Below are positions 48,735 through 62,111 of a DNA stretch of 64,000 bases, one piece after another. The stretch covers positions 310,001-374,000 of the forward strand of contig JAIWNF010000026.1 of NCBI GenBank assembly GCA_025093555.1. Reading direction: 5' to 3'. The DNA comes from Circinella umbellata (Eukaryota; Mucoromycota; Mucoromycetes; Mucorales; Lichtheimiaceae). How positions within the stretch are numbered: the stretch's first letter is position 1; each line of letters begins with the position of its first letter. A program made the translations under genes and the position numbers. The notes under the pieces were generated by a model, which ran no database searches, was not told the origin of the DNA, and was given only the letters and a program-made list of their open reading frames with translations.

Positions 48735-50310
48735 TCACCCGTGTGGAACTCCATCCTCCAACAACATTCTTTTCCACCTCGCCATCACCGCCATCAACCT
48801 CAACCAGTCATATACTTAGGCTATCCATTAGCGACTCTCAACATCAACTCAATTACAGAATTTTATGGATAATCTTCTCACAAACATCACCCACCGTTGC
48901 AATATTCATCTTCAACGCAACCTTTCTATCCGGGGTCGCGCCACGGTATTAAACATTAATCCTTTCTAAACTATGGCATGTTTTAAGAGTTGTAGGTGCT
49001 TCACAAAAAGGATTTCATTACAAACTCAAATCGACTATTAGTCACTTCTTATGCCATCGAATTTTTCCTCGTATTGCATATCAAAAACTCTGCCAACCTC
49101 GAAAACAAGGAAGGATTGGACTCATTGACCCTGTTCGACAACAATCCGCTTTACAACTCAGGTGGCTCAAACCTCTAATACAATTTAATGAACCGATTCC
49201 ACAACATATCCGATGTTTGATCCATCAACTCACTGCAAGTCATAAATTTATATCTCATTACTGTACGGTTTTATTATTTCCTTCATGTAGGAAAGAAAGC
49301 ACTTATAACATCGATTCACCAATTCACCTTATTACCAAAGCCATTGATGAAGCCAACATTATATCGAATATCGACATACTTATCTCTTCCTTGACTGCTC
49401 TTCAACTACTACTATCCATTATTCTTTAAGCATCATCTGACAATCCACCACCACCACGACCAGGTTTCACCAAATGTACTATTAACAATTTTTTTTTATT
49501 TTTGATCCAACAGTCAACAAAATTCGCATCAGAACTCCTTCACACCAGAATTATATAAAACATTCAACTTTATGCAAGCGTCTCACTCATGACATTGATC
49601 ACCATCATTACACTTTTTCTCCTTTTTTTTGTTTACAAAAATCTATATACCTTTACTACAATTACAACCACCGCGCCAGCCAATAAGTTCACAACACCAC
49701 TACTACACCTCTCCTTCGTTTCCAAGCGCCATACAGCATATCAACAATCAATTTTAATGCGTTCAGTCAAGTCATCTCCCACAACATAATCTTTCGAGAT
49801 TGGTCGACTACATCCTATAGACTTTTAACATTATCATTTTGTTCACCAACTACAATTTCTAATTCAAACTGGACTAAATTCTAGAATACTTCTATGCACC
49901 ATCAGGCGCGAACTCTTCTTTTTCGTATATATCATGACAGCTTACCCACCGCCAAAAACTATATCATTTCAAATTTCCTTCTATTTCAACACCAACATGC
50001 CGAATATGCCACACTAGCCAAGAAGAATCTCACATTTTCTTTTCTCTGTCCTCACAAACAAGCTGTTTGGAAACAGGTATGGAATTCCATCAATGGTTTT
50101 GACCCTCGTCCATCTGCTTTTATCCATTTTTTATATACGGGTGATCCTCCCCTCTCTCTTTTCACTCACTCCCAGATTTTAATCATCATTTCCTATACTT
50201 GTCTTGCTCTTTGAAGAGCTTCCTGAGTTTTCATTTTTAACAATTCCCCTTTTATTCCAAAGAAAATAGCACATGTAGCAATTAAATCAATACAATCTCT
50301 TCTCTATTCA
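48735..50310 (+). mobile_element. decayed non-LTR (L1-like) retrotransposon, 3' part
   Basis: Plus-strand fragments in several frames give the C-terminal half of a LINE ORF2: YLGYPLATLNINS (from 48815), LSKLWHVLRVVG (48965), FHYKLKSTISHFLCHRIFPR, QPRKQGRIGLIDPVRQQSAL and LQLRWLKPLIQFNEP (49030-49190), then HHQARTLLFRIYHDSLPTAK (49897) and the zinc-knuckle-like CPHKQAVWK (50050), ending FIFNNSPFIPKKIAHVAIK near 50290. Frameshifts and stops make it inactive. It is a different LINE group from the remnant at 9796-11130. The reverse-transcriptase catalytic part is missing, consistent with 5' truncation. Confidence 0.8.
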
Positions 50311-50435
50311 TGAACTTTGTACCTTAATTATGTTTTCGAGGCCGCTGCCAATCCGCTGCAATTTTGTACGGTAGTCGGTATTTAATAAACACATTAAGAG
50401 GCTCATACCTCCATACACGAAAAAAAAACAATCTA

Positions 50436-50445
50436 AATTTTGTAA

Positions 50446-50499
<54 letters not shown>

Positions 50500-50500
50500 C
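50436..50500. repeat. (CA)n-(TA)n compound microsatellite
   Basis: A run of about 13-14 CA units (50445-50471) passes directly into about 13 TA units. It lies just past the LINE 3' end, but is not simply a poly-A tail. Confidence 0.9.
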
Positions 50501-51974
50501 ACCCACTAGGTTAAAATGGAAATTTATAGGCTAAATGTTAGATGAAAAAAAAACAAGGAGTTCAAAAGAGAAGTACCACAGGGCTCTGTTTTAATTTGCC
50601 ATCCCAATGCCTGCCATCAACGAGCCAACATCCTATTAAATGCACCTTGTATTATGCCCTGGTTCTCAGGAAAAAAAAAGATAAAAGCAATTCAGTGTCC
50701 AGAATTTTCGTCTCAAATTTATTCCATTTTCGTCGCTTTCTGTATATAATAAATGCCAAGATAAGAGAGTACATCTCAAAGCAAAACCGTCAAAAATACC
50801 TAGAAAAGAAAACAGAAATATTTTAAAAAGATCAGCTGTAACTGAATTTGATACCATGGAGCTCTGGATCAAGGTGCTGTGGCGTATGTGGCACAGTCTT
50901 TCAAAGTTTTTTTTTTCTATTACGTACAAACACAAACACTTAAAAAAAAGCACAATATCTACCTCCCACGATTATAATCATTTAGAAAGGTAAAGCATAT
51001 TGCCAATTTCACTTGAACATATTACTATGTGTCATTCTTGAACACATGATTAATATGACTATATACCATATGTGAAAATGTGAATTACACAAGATTGTAG
51101 ACCCAAAAAAGAATGTATTTTTAGTTTACTATATGAAATTCTTCAAGGTAAACTATACCACTCCATAACGACAAAGAAAAAGTGCAAAGTATCCATACTC
51201 TATCATACTCTATAAGAATCAATTAGGTGTATACCTAACACATTTACATGGAGTACGTATGTACAAAATCATTGATTATGATGTGCCGAGTATAAAAACT
51301 GACACGGACGGTATACATTTTTTTGTAGTATGTAAGTAGTGTTAGAAATTCATTTCTTTACGTAATCATTTGGTGCTAATTATGTACGAACTTGGAAGAG
51401 ATTCTATCTTGAAAACATTCAGGCTGGAGTCATGTATAGAAGCTTTTTTAAAAAATAAACAATATGTTATGTAGTCCTAATCGACCAGAGCTCTATATTA
51501 CAGTACGTATAAAAGGTTCAATAGAACCTTATAATATATCATCTGAAACAGTTAATGCTGTAAATCATTAGACGATAATCTACTGAAGATAAAATATATA
51601 AGTTGTTTATTGCTAAAAATGAAACTCGATATGCCACAACACAAATGCCTATTTTTTTTCTTTTTTTTTTTTTTTTTTGAGAATAAAAATAAATAAAACG
51701 AAATATAAAAAGATGTGGGGAATACTATGTAATAAAATGTAAGGAGATTTTCTTTTCCAATAATGAATATACACACTGATGCTATAACAAGAAATAATAC
51801 TATAAACAGATATGAGAAGTAGGGAGGTTGGTTGTGTTTTGTTTGCGATAATAAAATATAAAATGTGTCAGGAAATAATTATCTGTTTTTGCCCAAAAAA
51901 AATGATAATAAATGATGATAATAAAATAATAATGCTTTTATGCCCTTTTTTGTTATTGTTTCTTTTTACTCTCG
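50501..51974. other. intergenic, no recognisable content
   Basis: Includes a T/A mirror at 51652-51680. ORFs at 50542-50953 and 51552-51776 overlap on opposite strands and have no family-like features. Confidence 0.45.
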
Positions 51975-54900
51975 TTAGATAAACAAAGATCCTTGTTCCA
52001 TATCATTCGTTTCAAATAATCTTTCCCATTGATCTGGTGGAACTAAAGACCCAAATAAACGCGTCATATTTTCTCCCAGCTATATATATATATAAAATTT
52101 ATCAATTTGTCAGTATGCTAATGTAATTAAAATACTGGCTTGTGTTTGGTAGCCTCTTTTCTCTTCATTTTTTTCTTCATTCTTTTGTTTACCTTGTCCA
52201 AATCACGAATGATATCTTCCATCATTGTCACATATGCATAATAAAGAACATAAACATGTTCCTTTTCCAATAATTGCTGAGACTGGGCGATGGGTAATTC
52301 CCTTAAATGAACAATCAAGGATTTCCATGCATTACGCGCAGGTGGGAAATAGGGTGGTAATGGTGTTTTGAGACGCAATGCGGAGGCCAGGAGATAAAAA
52401 TAAAGTAAGACATTACCGACCATTTCTCGTCGTTCTCGACTAACAGGTATAATGAAATCACGTTGAACATCTTCAAACCATGCATCCTTGAGAATCACTG
52501 CACGCATCGACAAAAATTTGTCGATAATGTTCTGGCACGACATGAGCATTTCCTTGTAAGTTGCTACTGGGAATGAACCTTTGAGCCGTGGTTCGTTGGG
52601 AGTTTGTGCTAGTAATGTTTGAAGTTCCAATAATGTACGTTGGAGTCCAAGTTCCATTTCCTGAAACGTTTGTCGTGCCATCTGTCGTTGAGACACTAAA
52701 GTTTTAGTTGAGTCACTATCCTTGCCGCCCAATGCTGTTTTTGGATTACTGGAATTAGTGTTATTTCCTAATGTTGACGATAAAAGTGGACGATCATCTG
52801 GAAGTTCGGAATAAACGGATACAATTTTCTGATACAAGAAAGCCATCCGTAATAAAAAGTCTGAAAACTGTTTGCGCAATTCAGATCGTGCTTCAAAAGG
52901 CCATATATAGTTGTTTGCAATAAGTCCATAAATAACACCGACAATGATAGCAACACATCGCTGTAATGCTAAGCGCCACACCTCCACAGTATTTGTTTCA
53001 CGGTCATTGTATTTGTTTAGCATCACGAGGTTGAAAGCAAGTAATGTGAATTGTCCAAATTTACCATGTTTGTGGTTCAAGATGAGCCAAAAATTGGGTA
53101 TCGAGAAAAGCCATGTAACAATCGGTAAGGCATACATGTTAGCAGGGAAAAGCATATAGAGTATCATAGCAGCCACAACACCGAGAATGGTGGAAAAAAT
53201 ACGATAAATCGAAACCACGTTTGTCATGCCAACTGTTGGCGTCATGACAACCATTAGCTATTTTTTTTTGAAATTAAATATTAAAAGTTGATAAGAAAAA
53301 AAACCGTTAATACGAAAGATGGGAATAGTTTATATGAGAAAAAATGGGATACTTACTGTAATCAAAGCCCATTCCATACGCCACTCTCTAAACCAAGGAC
53401 CAGTCGTTTCGAAAAATGCGGGTAAGGCCAAAATAACAGCCGCAAAGGTGCACTTAACTGCATACCGAACTTTTTGAAGCTTGAATAATGAAAGTCCTCT
53501 CCAGATACGCAAGAAAAATTTACGCCAGGTCGTTGTTGGTTGAGGAGTATGTAATGTATTCATGGTATTGCGTTCATTAGGAACAAATCCATTGAATGAA
53601 GATTTGCGTCGAGCGAATTTTTGTTCTATTAATGAAATATGAGAAAATGGGGAAAACCATTACTATGGATGAATTGCATACCAACAATAAAATCTGTAAT
53701 TTACCTTTACTGCCATTCTTTTTCCAAGTAAGCGCCTTCCACCAGTGCATCGACTTGGCAATTTCACCAGCTTCAGACCATTCTCGAACTGCTTGAACCA
53801 AAGTGATCAATTCGCGTGCAAATTCAATCATGTTAAAAACAAAAAAATATACCAAAAATACATCTTCACCAGGTGTATAATCAGGTTGATCATCGTCGCG
53901 CTCACGGTGCATGTGCCGCATTCGTCGGTGATGTAACCGCTGAACTGCCTCCCGTTGAGAAACTTCAAAAAGAGCAATTGCTTTTTCCAAATTAGCTTCC
54001 AAAGTATCATATGTTGGGATCGCCTTCTTAACTCTGGCGGAAGGTGTGACAGGGACAAAACTGAATTGGAGATTATATATAGTTTGTTTGGATGTATAGG
54101 CAAGTGATTTTAAGGGTTGCCGGATTGTGTGAATAAACTCAATCAAGGCTGTTCCACTCTCTTGTTCTCTATCACTCGATTCGCTCATACTCGCCACTTC
54201 AGCATCTGATACTACTTGTATGGTCTTTTGCCGTCGCATTTCATTTTCAAGTCGTCGTCGGCGGTAACCCGCACGGATATTCCATTCACCTTCTGCACTT
54301 TTTACTTTTTTTTTATCTTTAGATCGTTGTAGTCGACTCTTGGCTTTGCGCGAGATGTCTTGTTGTGATTGTTGCGCTGACATTCGTTCAAATTGTAATC
54401 CACAGCTACTTCGGAGACCACCGACATGCTGTGCCAAACGTTGCATGCTCTTTACAATTTGTTCATATTCGTGGGTACGGCCACGCACTTGACTGTTCCA
54501 CATGACTTCTAGCTTTGCCTCTTTGAGAGATTTTTGGAGTGCAGTAAAACTAGCTCGGTGGGAGTCGATGGCCGTTTGCAATGATTTGTTGGCCGTAAAT
54601 TCCGGTAGATCGTCATCTAACAAAAATGTTTTCGTCAACAATTTCAACAGGACTCGATATGACGTAAGTGTCGCATCCAAATCTTTGCTATCATCATTGG
54701 TAAAATCATAAATGCAAGAAAAAAGAGTTAGAATGAATTGGTTTTTTTTTCAGTTTATCAATATTTTAATGAATAATATTCATGCATAAATAAATAAATA
54801 AATTTAAAGTTATTTAGGTATGTAATAATGTTATTAGCATCAAACTTTATTATACTTACTTTAATTTTTTAGCTGCAGAAAAAGGCCAGAATAAAATACA

Positions 54901-56310
54901 AGCAGATACTGTGATCAGGGTACCAGTAGCGACGGCTGATGTAATTTGTTCAATACGTGTAGTATCAAAGTCTCCACGATTGGCGGACCCTTCTCGTACC
55001 ACAATAACGAAGATAATAATAAAACAAAGACTTGATGCTTGATAATTATTATAATTGCATTATAACCAATAGAGATAACAAATAATAATAAAGTTAATAA
55101 CTTTAAATCTCCATATGGTAAATACATGATAACAATCCAAACCCCCTAAAAAAATTTTTGGGTAAAAACAATTTTTTTTCTTTTCTTACCTGTTGCAACA
55201 GGAGGTTTATTCCAGTGTGCCTTGAAAAAAGCAATCACATATGTAGCACCAGCCAACCAAAAAAAGAGAGATATAGAATGTGCAATGTCGTAATAGTTTC
55301 GATCAACAAAATAATCTGTAGATATCATAGAGCCCAGGCAGATGGCCAGTGCGAAAAAAACATAGCCCCATCCATAAGCGGCTGCTTCCACCATACCACC
55401 TAGAGATTTTGCCGGATTGAAAAAGACAGTAGCTGTGGCAACAATATGGCTTGAAACACGATTATTACCGATGAAAGTATTTAAGGCAGGGATAAATGTA
55501 AATAATGATCCGATAAAATATGCAAAACTACACTTGAGTACTTGACGTTGAGCGTGCGTTAATTGGAAAGATCGTATAGCATGACATTTTTGTTTGAAAC
55601 GTGACCACAAAGTGTTGTTATCTTCATCTTTTTTTGCGAAATGACGATATCGTCTTTTTTTGTTACTATCGCCAGGAAAAAATGGCGTATCAGAAGAGTC
55701 AGTATCACTTGTAGATGTGGATGAGGATTCTGATGAACCTGAAACAGCTTTATAGTTTGGTTGGGTGCCCGATGAATCGCGTAACAATGGCGTTGTCTCC
55801 CTGCAAAAAAAAAGAAAATGTAAACATATAAACATATAAACCCAATATAATTCTCTTTTTGTTTAGATTTATCATTTTTTTTCTCAAACAAACAAACAAC
55901 TTTTTTTTTGGTTGTTCTAGTTGGATGTACCTGTCCAGGTCTGTATTTCTCTGTGGTATTTGTTGTTCGTATTGTCGTACTCCACCAATTTCCTGGTATT
56001 CGCTTGAGGTATGCTCATCGTTTGCTTCCATTGCGGAATCGCCATCACTAAACGATTGTGGTTCAGGTATAGTTGATAAGGATACAGTACGTTTTTGAAT
56101 TATCCCGTCTTCAAGCACAACTTCTATTTCACTATAAGAGGAAGGTGAGCGTGTTGGAATATCTGAAACTTGTTCTCCCCATTGTGAAAGAGTAGAATGA
56201 CGATCGCTCGCATATGTTCCAGGTGAAGTTGTTAAAACATTTTGTTCACCACGAAGAACAGTGTTCGGAAAGGGTATAGGAGCGGCGTTGCGAGGTAAAC
56301 GCTTTGCCAT
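51975..56310 (-). CDS. large FUSC/BRE4-like multi-pass membrane protein
   Basis: About eight exons encode roughly 1,200 aa from MAKRLPRNAAPIPFPNTV. The cytosolic N-terminus is Ser/Thr/Glu-rich. A first membrane block (AYFIGSLFTFIPALNTFIGN, IVATATVFFNPAKSLGGMVE, GYVFFALAICLGSMI) is followed by a soluble helical region of about 400 aa with basic coiled-coil (KSRLQRSKDKKKVKS), then a second block (YAVKCTFAAVILALPAFFET, WALITLMVVMTPTVGMTNVV, GVVAAMILYMLFPANMYALP, VAIIVGVIYGLIANNYIWPF). The two-block layout and TPTVGxT-type motif match the fungal Brefeldin A-sensitivity/fusaric-acid-resistance-like family (DUF2421/2422, BRE4). I place the stop at 51975 by splicing KDLDK- to LGENMTRLFGSLVPP; without that intron the frame would stop at 52127. 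Transport role inferred, not shown. Confidence 0.85.
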
Positions 56311-56486
56311 AACTTTTTTTTTTTTTGACAGCGGAGAAGAGTGATAAAAAAATAAAAAAGAAGTACACCCTCAAATCAAAAATAACAAAAATTGAAAAAA
56401 AAAATCTGGTCTCTTTTTATTTCAATTTGACGCTACACAAAGAAATTAGACGCATATCCTCAAATAATAACATCATGAAACGGGTT

Positions 56487-57106
56487 TCAATCCCACTAAA
56501 AATAAGAAATAAATATCTTTTAGAATACAATAACAATAATAACAATTGCCCATTTCTCCCACCTTATTTTCTCTTTGAAAAACCTTACCACAATCCTTTC
56601 TGGCATATCTTTACTACTGTCCGCCAGAAGTGGATTTTGTTTCTTTTGTTCAGCTAACTGTTTACTTAGTTTCCCATCTGATTTCACTACTCCGCGACTT
56701 TCAGCCTTTTTCATATATTTGCCCATTTATATTAGCTCTTTTTTTTTATAATAGTGTATATTCATCTTTGCATAGAATTGTTCTATTTTTCTTTTGGTAA
56801 TGGTTTACCTGTTGCCGACGTTGTTCTGCAGCTGCCAGCATGGCTTCTCTATCTGCACTTTGCTTCCCTTTATTAGCAGAAGACCCTAAAGTATTACCAC
56901 CTGATGCTGTGTTGGGTGCATCATCACCACTGGATCCCAATCGTTGACCTTGATCACTATTTTTTCTTGAACCCAGACAATTCCCCTTTTTTTTGAACAA
57001 GTAAAACACAGCATTAATATAATGAACTTTATGCAGACATGATGATTGTACTTCATCTCCAAATGTTGGAAAGAGAATGGAGCAAGGAAAATGAAGTCAT
57101 TACCAT
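56487..57106 (-). CDS. SVIP-like small p97/Cdc48-interacting protein, N-myristoylation and palmitoylation candidate
   Basis: Exons 57106-57104 (the ATG alone), 56985-56809, 56705-56589 and 56495-56487 join in phase 0 to 101 aa: MGNCLGSRKNSDQGQ..., ending ERIVWD. Gly2 with Cys4 is a classic myristoylation/palmitoylation start. REAMLAAAEQRR fits the VCP-interacting motif RX5AAX2R exactly and, with ESRGVV after it, lines up with the SVIP motif region (AEAAERRQKEAASRG in the human protein). SVIP proteins sit on membranes and bind p97/Cdc48, inhibiting ER-associated degradation in mammals. The intron right after the start codon follows from ATG-GTAATG at 57106. Without that exon the frame would begin with an implausible Met at 57009. 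Confidence 0.78.
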
Positions 57107-59936
57107 GGACTATTATAATTATTATTTGTTGTATAATAAAATAAGAACCTTATGAACCTTTGAGAAACGGCCTTCATAATCCAAAAAATGCGGGAATAGA
57201 AAATTTTGTATTATGCGAACATTTTCTTTTTTGGTATTTTGTTTCTTGGCAACCAGGTTCATATTGATAACCTCCATTTTTCTATGAATCACATAAACTA
57301 TTTTTGTAAAGAAGTGTGTAAATTTGCTCCAATGATAGTACGCTACTCTTTTTTTGTTTACTGATTCAAATCAAAACAATACGTACCCCATAAACAAGTT
57401 TTTAAGCTTATCTTTTTTTACAAACATGGAATTTTAGCTATTGTTTATGCACAGATAATTCAAAAAAATATGAACTACGTAGCAATCTTTCAAACTGTTT
57501 TGATGGATCAAACACATACATATGTATAGACAAACCAAATTTTTTGTCCAAATCAATACGTAAGAAAAAAGAAACTTCTTCTCCGTGTTTCCAATATTCT
57601 TGAATTATATGATGATACACCATCATAAGTAGCAGGATGCTACATAATGATTGCTCATTTTTGTAACTGTTCTCTTATTAATTATTTTTATGAACATGAA
57701 ACAAATCCATTACCTAGTTAGTTCCACTTTATTATAGCTCATACAAATGACTGGGATTTTAGAAATGGGATGAGTTTATTTTTGTATCATATTTAACATG
57801 CAAAGGCTTTTTTTCTTTATATGGCAAGCAAATATTCCCATCAGGAAAACATAATAACTTCACTACTTATATTCACACACTTTGATATCGATGGCGTTTC
57901 TTTGAGGAGATCTAGTTCCCCTTGTAAGCATCGCTTTATTTTCTTATATCACTTTACATAATGAAATTCAACTTGGCTCTAAAAAAAGGGGGTCGCTAAT
58001 AACCACAAAATATAACACTAGATATTTAATTCTTTTTTGACAAATAAGGTTAAAATTATGCATAAACAAGGAATGCGAAATCTGAGTTTCTGATTAAAAA
58101 AAATCAACAATTGTGGAAGCGAATGTTTTAATATGTCAATTACGGATTCAAGCGACACAACGATATTATTATAATATTTTATACGGTTGATATCAGAAAA
58201 GGAAAAAGCATTCCGGTTGTGATTTTTTCGTGAGAAAAAAAAATTGACACATCAAGAAGACATTTATAGAAAGCCATCACTGTTATAAGTAACCACTCCT
58301 CAATATTGAAAAGATATATATTATTTGAAACAAACATACTCTATACCGGATAGCGGTATTATGTCATTTCCATGCATACTCTTTTAATACCATTTGTATA
58401 TAAATGCATTAATATTTTCTCTCGTTTTTTGTACACAAAGTCTGCTAGACGATTCCATGTACGTTCAATAAGGTTAAGATTCTATGATGTTGTATTTATA
58501 TGCAATTAATTTATTACGTAGTTTGAAAATAAATATAGTCTGGAATATGATGTAATTTATTAAAGATACCTATGGCACTTGGACAGAAACAAGAATCATG
58601 TGACCATTACTTCAAACAGGATTTACTGGAACGTGAGCAAAAGATCGATAAGAAAACCTTATCTGACTACTATTACGTATATTGTTGGTACATATAATAT
58701 CAATGATGTCTTTCGACAATAATATCACGCATTTTACTGGGGCAGGAACACAAATAAGCTGCATTAAGTAGTCTGGATACCGCTACCTGTAACCATGTTA
58801 AGAGATTTCACTTATTATAGTTCTATAAAAATATTTTTCTTTGATGTCACATTTGAAAACAAATTGACTGCATCATTGAACTCCAATACTGTCGAGAAAA
58901 AGGTTCTTTGTTACGTATTGAATGAATAACAAGCTTTAACCTAAATTTCGTAATATGTAATGTATAAAGTTTTATTCTGTATCTTATGTGTAATGAGCAT
59001 GATACATCATTTAATTTATTTCTATAATTAGTATCGCGGTCGCTGTCTACAAACCAATCCCGGTGTCTCTGTAAATGTTGGTCAAATAATATGTGATAGC
59101 AACAGTTCACTCCTCTCATAATTCGGTCCAAAATAATGCTTTCAAATGTCGTCAGATTTTATATAATATGATTAGCCAGTTGAAAGAAAACAACATATAT
59201 ATTCAAGAGTAGTTCTTACTGAATATTTACCCAAAGAAAGGTAACTATGAACATTTCCGAAACATAAAAAAAACCAAATGTTTGAAAGAATGTTACATAA
59301 AGGCGGAGAAGTCAAACTTTCGAACAAAGATTTGCTAAAAGTAAACTACCTACTTGGTCCGCAAATACACCTCTGATGTTGTCTAGAATTTCTTGGATTA
59401 AGGGCACTTATTAAACTATGAGACAAATCATCTAACCTTCATACATACAAAGAAGATATCATATTTATTATCTTGATAATGTATTTGAAAAGGTGGCTAA
59501 TTGAGAAAAGAGATAATATTTATTAACGTTTGTCGTCTTAATTTCTATTCTCATCATTACATAGATAATACGCGAAAATTGACAGCGAAGCATGATAGCA
59601 GAACTTATTAAGGTAATCACGGTGTATTAAATCGCTAAATGATAATGCTCATCATTCAATAGTTTGTTTGCGTAAATCAAAATAAATAAAAAAACAAAGT
59701 GTAAAATAGTTCAAGATAATCTTGTAGCAACAGTATATTAAGATCTCCAAAGAATACACACACACACACACACGCAGACACAAAAAGAATAGTTAATATA
59801 TTGTTATTACGTTGTTCGATAGAAAAATAATAATTTAATAGTATGATATGCATGAGATATGTATTTTTAATACAAAACAGTAACCAGTCGCACCGATGTT
59901 GTAACTTGCGCGTGGATTAGTACTTCTTTTTGTTTA
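57107..59936. other. 2.8-kb gene-poor stretch
   Basis: AT-rich DNA with a (CA)n run at 59757-59773 and a possible transposase remnant (58375-58500). The ORF at 58847-59131 (minus) shows no known motif. No other gene seen. Confidence 0.45.
58375..58500 (-). mobile_element. possible IS630/Tc1-mariner transposase C-terminal fragment
   Basis: On the minus strand one frame reads NLNLIERTWNRLADFVYKK, preceded by TTS and a stop. Tc1/IS630-type DDE transposases carry the block (Y)SPNLNLIE.(L/V)W around their last catalytic residue. The frame ends in TAA after about 25 further residues. Upstream sequence does not give a readable transposase, so the fragment is short and decayed. Chance similarity cannot be excluded. 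Confidence 0.35.
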
Positions 59937-62111
59937 TTATTTCTTCCCTTTTGGTTTTCCTGATGCCTTTGGTTTTTTATTGCTTCCACTTCCCTTGGAC
60001 TGACCACGTTTTTGCGCTCGCTTAGCGTGTATAGCCCGATTTTGTGCAGGTGTTCGTTTACTACCGCGTCCTTGACGAAATCCACCCCTTCGGCGTCTTG
60101 GTGCAGAAGAAGAAGGTCTTCCTGGTGTTCGTCGTTGTTGAGAAGAAGATGAGGGCGTCCGTCGAGTACCTTGATTATAATACTGTGGATGGTCTTGTGG
60201 ATTAATACTTTCAAATCCTTCAAGTGGTGATAAATATCCATCTTCATCGTCATCACCGTTGTTGTTGTTATAATCACTGTCATTGTTGTAATCAAAAGGT
60301 ATAGGACCAGGGCCACTCAAATCAATAACAGCATCACTATCACTATCACTATCCTCTGCATCCGATAATACCATTACACTATCTCTAAAAGAATCGCGTA
60401 AATCGGCCATAGAGCTACTTGATCGAGGTTCCGCACTACTTTGTTGGTCTTGACGTTGCTGTTCTTTCTGGTCTAATGTATTCAATTCTTCGTCAATATG
60501 CCGTTCCAGGTCTTTTACAGGAATCGCAGATCCACATAACACACATGTTTTTAATTCGTTTGCTGCATAATCATCACTGTATTCTTCAATATCACTATAT
60601 GTCTCATCCACTATAGGTGTGGGTGTTCGTCTTCGTCGTCGTGATGCTAATCGATCCAAATTTTGGTGCCGACGTTCTCGTAATGATATATCTGTTCGAT
60701 GCTGTTGTTGGTCAATAAGTGAAATTGGTGATTCTTGATTTCTGCTGTATCTTTTATTAAAAGAAGACGACCGTAAATCACTAGGTTCAACCGTTGATAT
60801 GTCATCATTATCAGCCATACAATCGGAAGCATGCGCTTCAATTGTATCAAAAGAAAATAGCTTGTTGCATAATGGACATTTATGTTTTTTATCGTTATTG
60901 TTTGCCTAACCATAATATTAAGAAAGCAAAGGGATTTAAATTTAGCATAAGGTTCATGTGTTCATATCGGACTTTTACTTTATTATATATTCCAAGAGCA
61001 ATACCGTGAGCGTGTTATTATTGGTGTCATTATCTTGAATGAACAAAAGAGAAGATGAATAATATTGATCATGTTTCCGTCGTTTGGGTATATTCAACAT
61101 ATTAAGCGTTGATAGTGGTGGTGATGATGGTACACTACTTTCTGCGATTGTTCTTGCAGGACGTTTGCCTTTATCTCGGTTAGATGCTGTGATATTTGTA
61201 GTATTAAATGGTGATGATGATTCCACTGCAGTGGTATATGATGATGCGTTATCTAATGAAGAAGGGAGGCGTGATTCAGGAGTTTTATTGTAAGGCGTTG
61301 ATGGAGGGCTAGGAGTAAATATATCCCGTGAATGGAATGATGGTGTCCAATTTGTTAAATCATCAACGTCTGTATCTTGCGTACCATTTGATAATTGTGC
61401 GTTTGATGTTGTGGTTGTGGTTGTGGTTGTGGTTGTTACTGGTTGTGTTTCGGTAGTTGTTGTTCCATCAATATCAACAGTCGCTACCTTACTTCCGTTG
61501 AGTTTATCTTCGTACTTAATAATAGGACTACTATTGAAATCCTCAAACTCCACGACAAATTCATCTTCCTCTTCTACTACGGGTACTTCTTGTTTAACTT
61601 TACTACACTCATTTTCTTGTTTGATATTAGAGTCCTCCTCATCATATAAATCATCATAATGTATCACATGTTCTTCCTCTGCTTCAAGATATCGCTCTTT
61701 TTTAATTTTCACAGGACTTGCAGCTTGTTGTTGCTTTCGCTGTTGCTGCTTGCTCATGTTATCTTTAATATGATTGTTTTCTTGATAATTAGTAGACAAA
61801 GGTAACTGAGAATCGCTATTGTTTTCCGTTTGTGTTCTTCTTCGTTGCTTATTCTTTGGAATGCACAATCGCTTTATACGAGGAAAAGGTTGAAAATCAT
61901 TATCGTCCTCGTCACTCATTGTTATAGGTAGTTGTTCCTGTCGCTTTTCCTTTTGGGATTGCTGTAGACTTAATTCAATTGCCCTTTGAAGGTCAGAATC
62001 TTGCTGTATTTCATTTTCTTTCCCAGGGTGCTTTTGTGAATCAGTTGTAGAAAGCCATGCTTTAAGTGTTGAATTGCTGGGTGTATTAGCACGTTTTTGA
62101 GAAAGGACCAT
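59937..62111 (-). CDS. UIM and UBZ4 ubiquitin-binding protein, probably nuclear
   Basis: Exon 1 (62111-61005) and exon 2 (60905-59937) join in phase 0 to 691 aa. Near the N-terminus DSDLQRAIELSLQQS is a ubiquitin-interacting motif. After a long, acidic and Ser/Thr-rich disordered region, exon 2 opens with CPLCNKLFSFDTIEAHASDC, which fits the RAD18-type UBZ4 zinc finger (C-x2-C...H-x3-C). A second such unit, CVLCGSAIPVKDLERHIDEE, keeps Cys, Cys and His but has Glu where the last Cys should be. The C-terminus is a strongly basic Arg/Lys/Gly tail, a likely DNA/RNA or nuclear-localisation segment. UIM plus UBZ4 is a layout of ubiquitin readers in DNA repair, so a genome-maintenance role is inferred. 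I cannot name an ortholog. Confidence 0.78.

Noticed and set aside
58847..59131. Minus-strand 94-aa ORF
   Set aside because: No recognisable motif, no splice partner and ordinary AT-rich composition; left uncalled.
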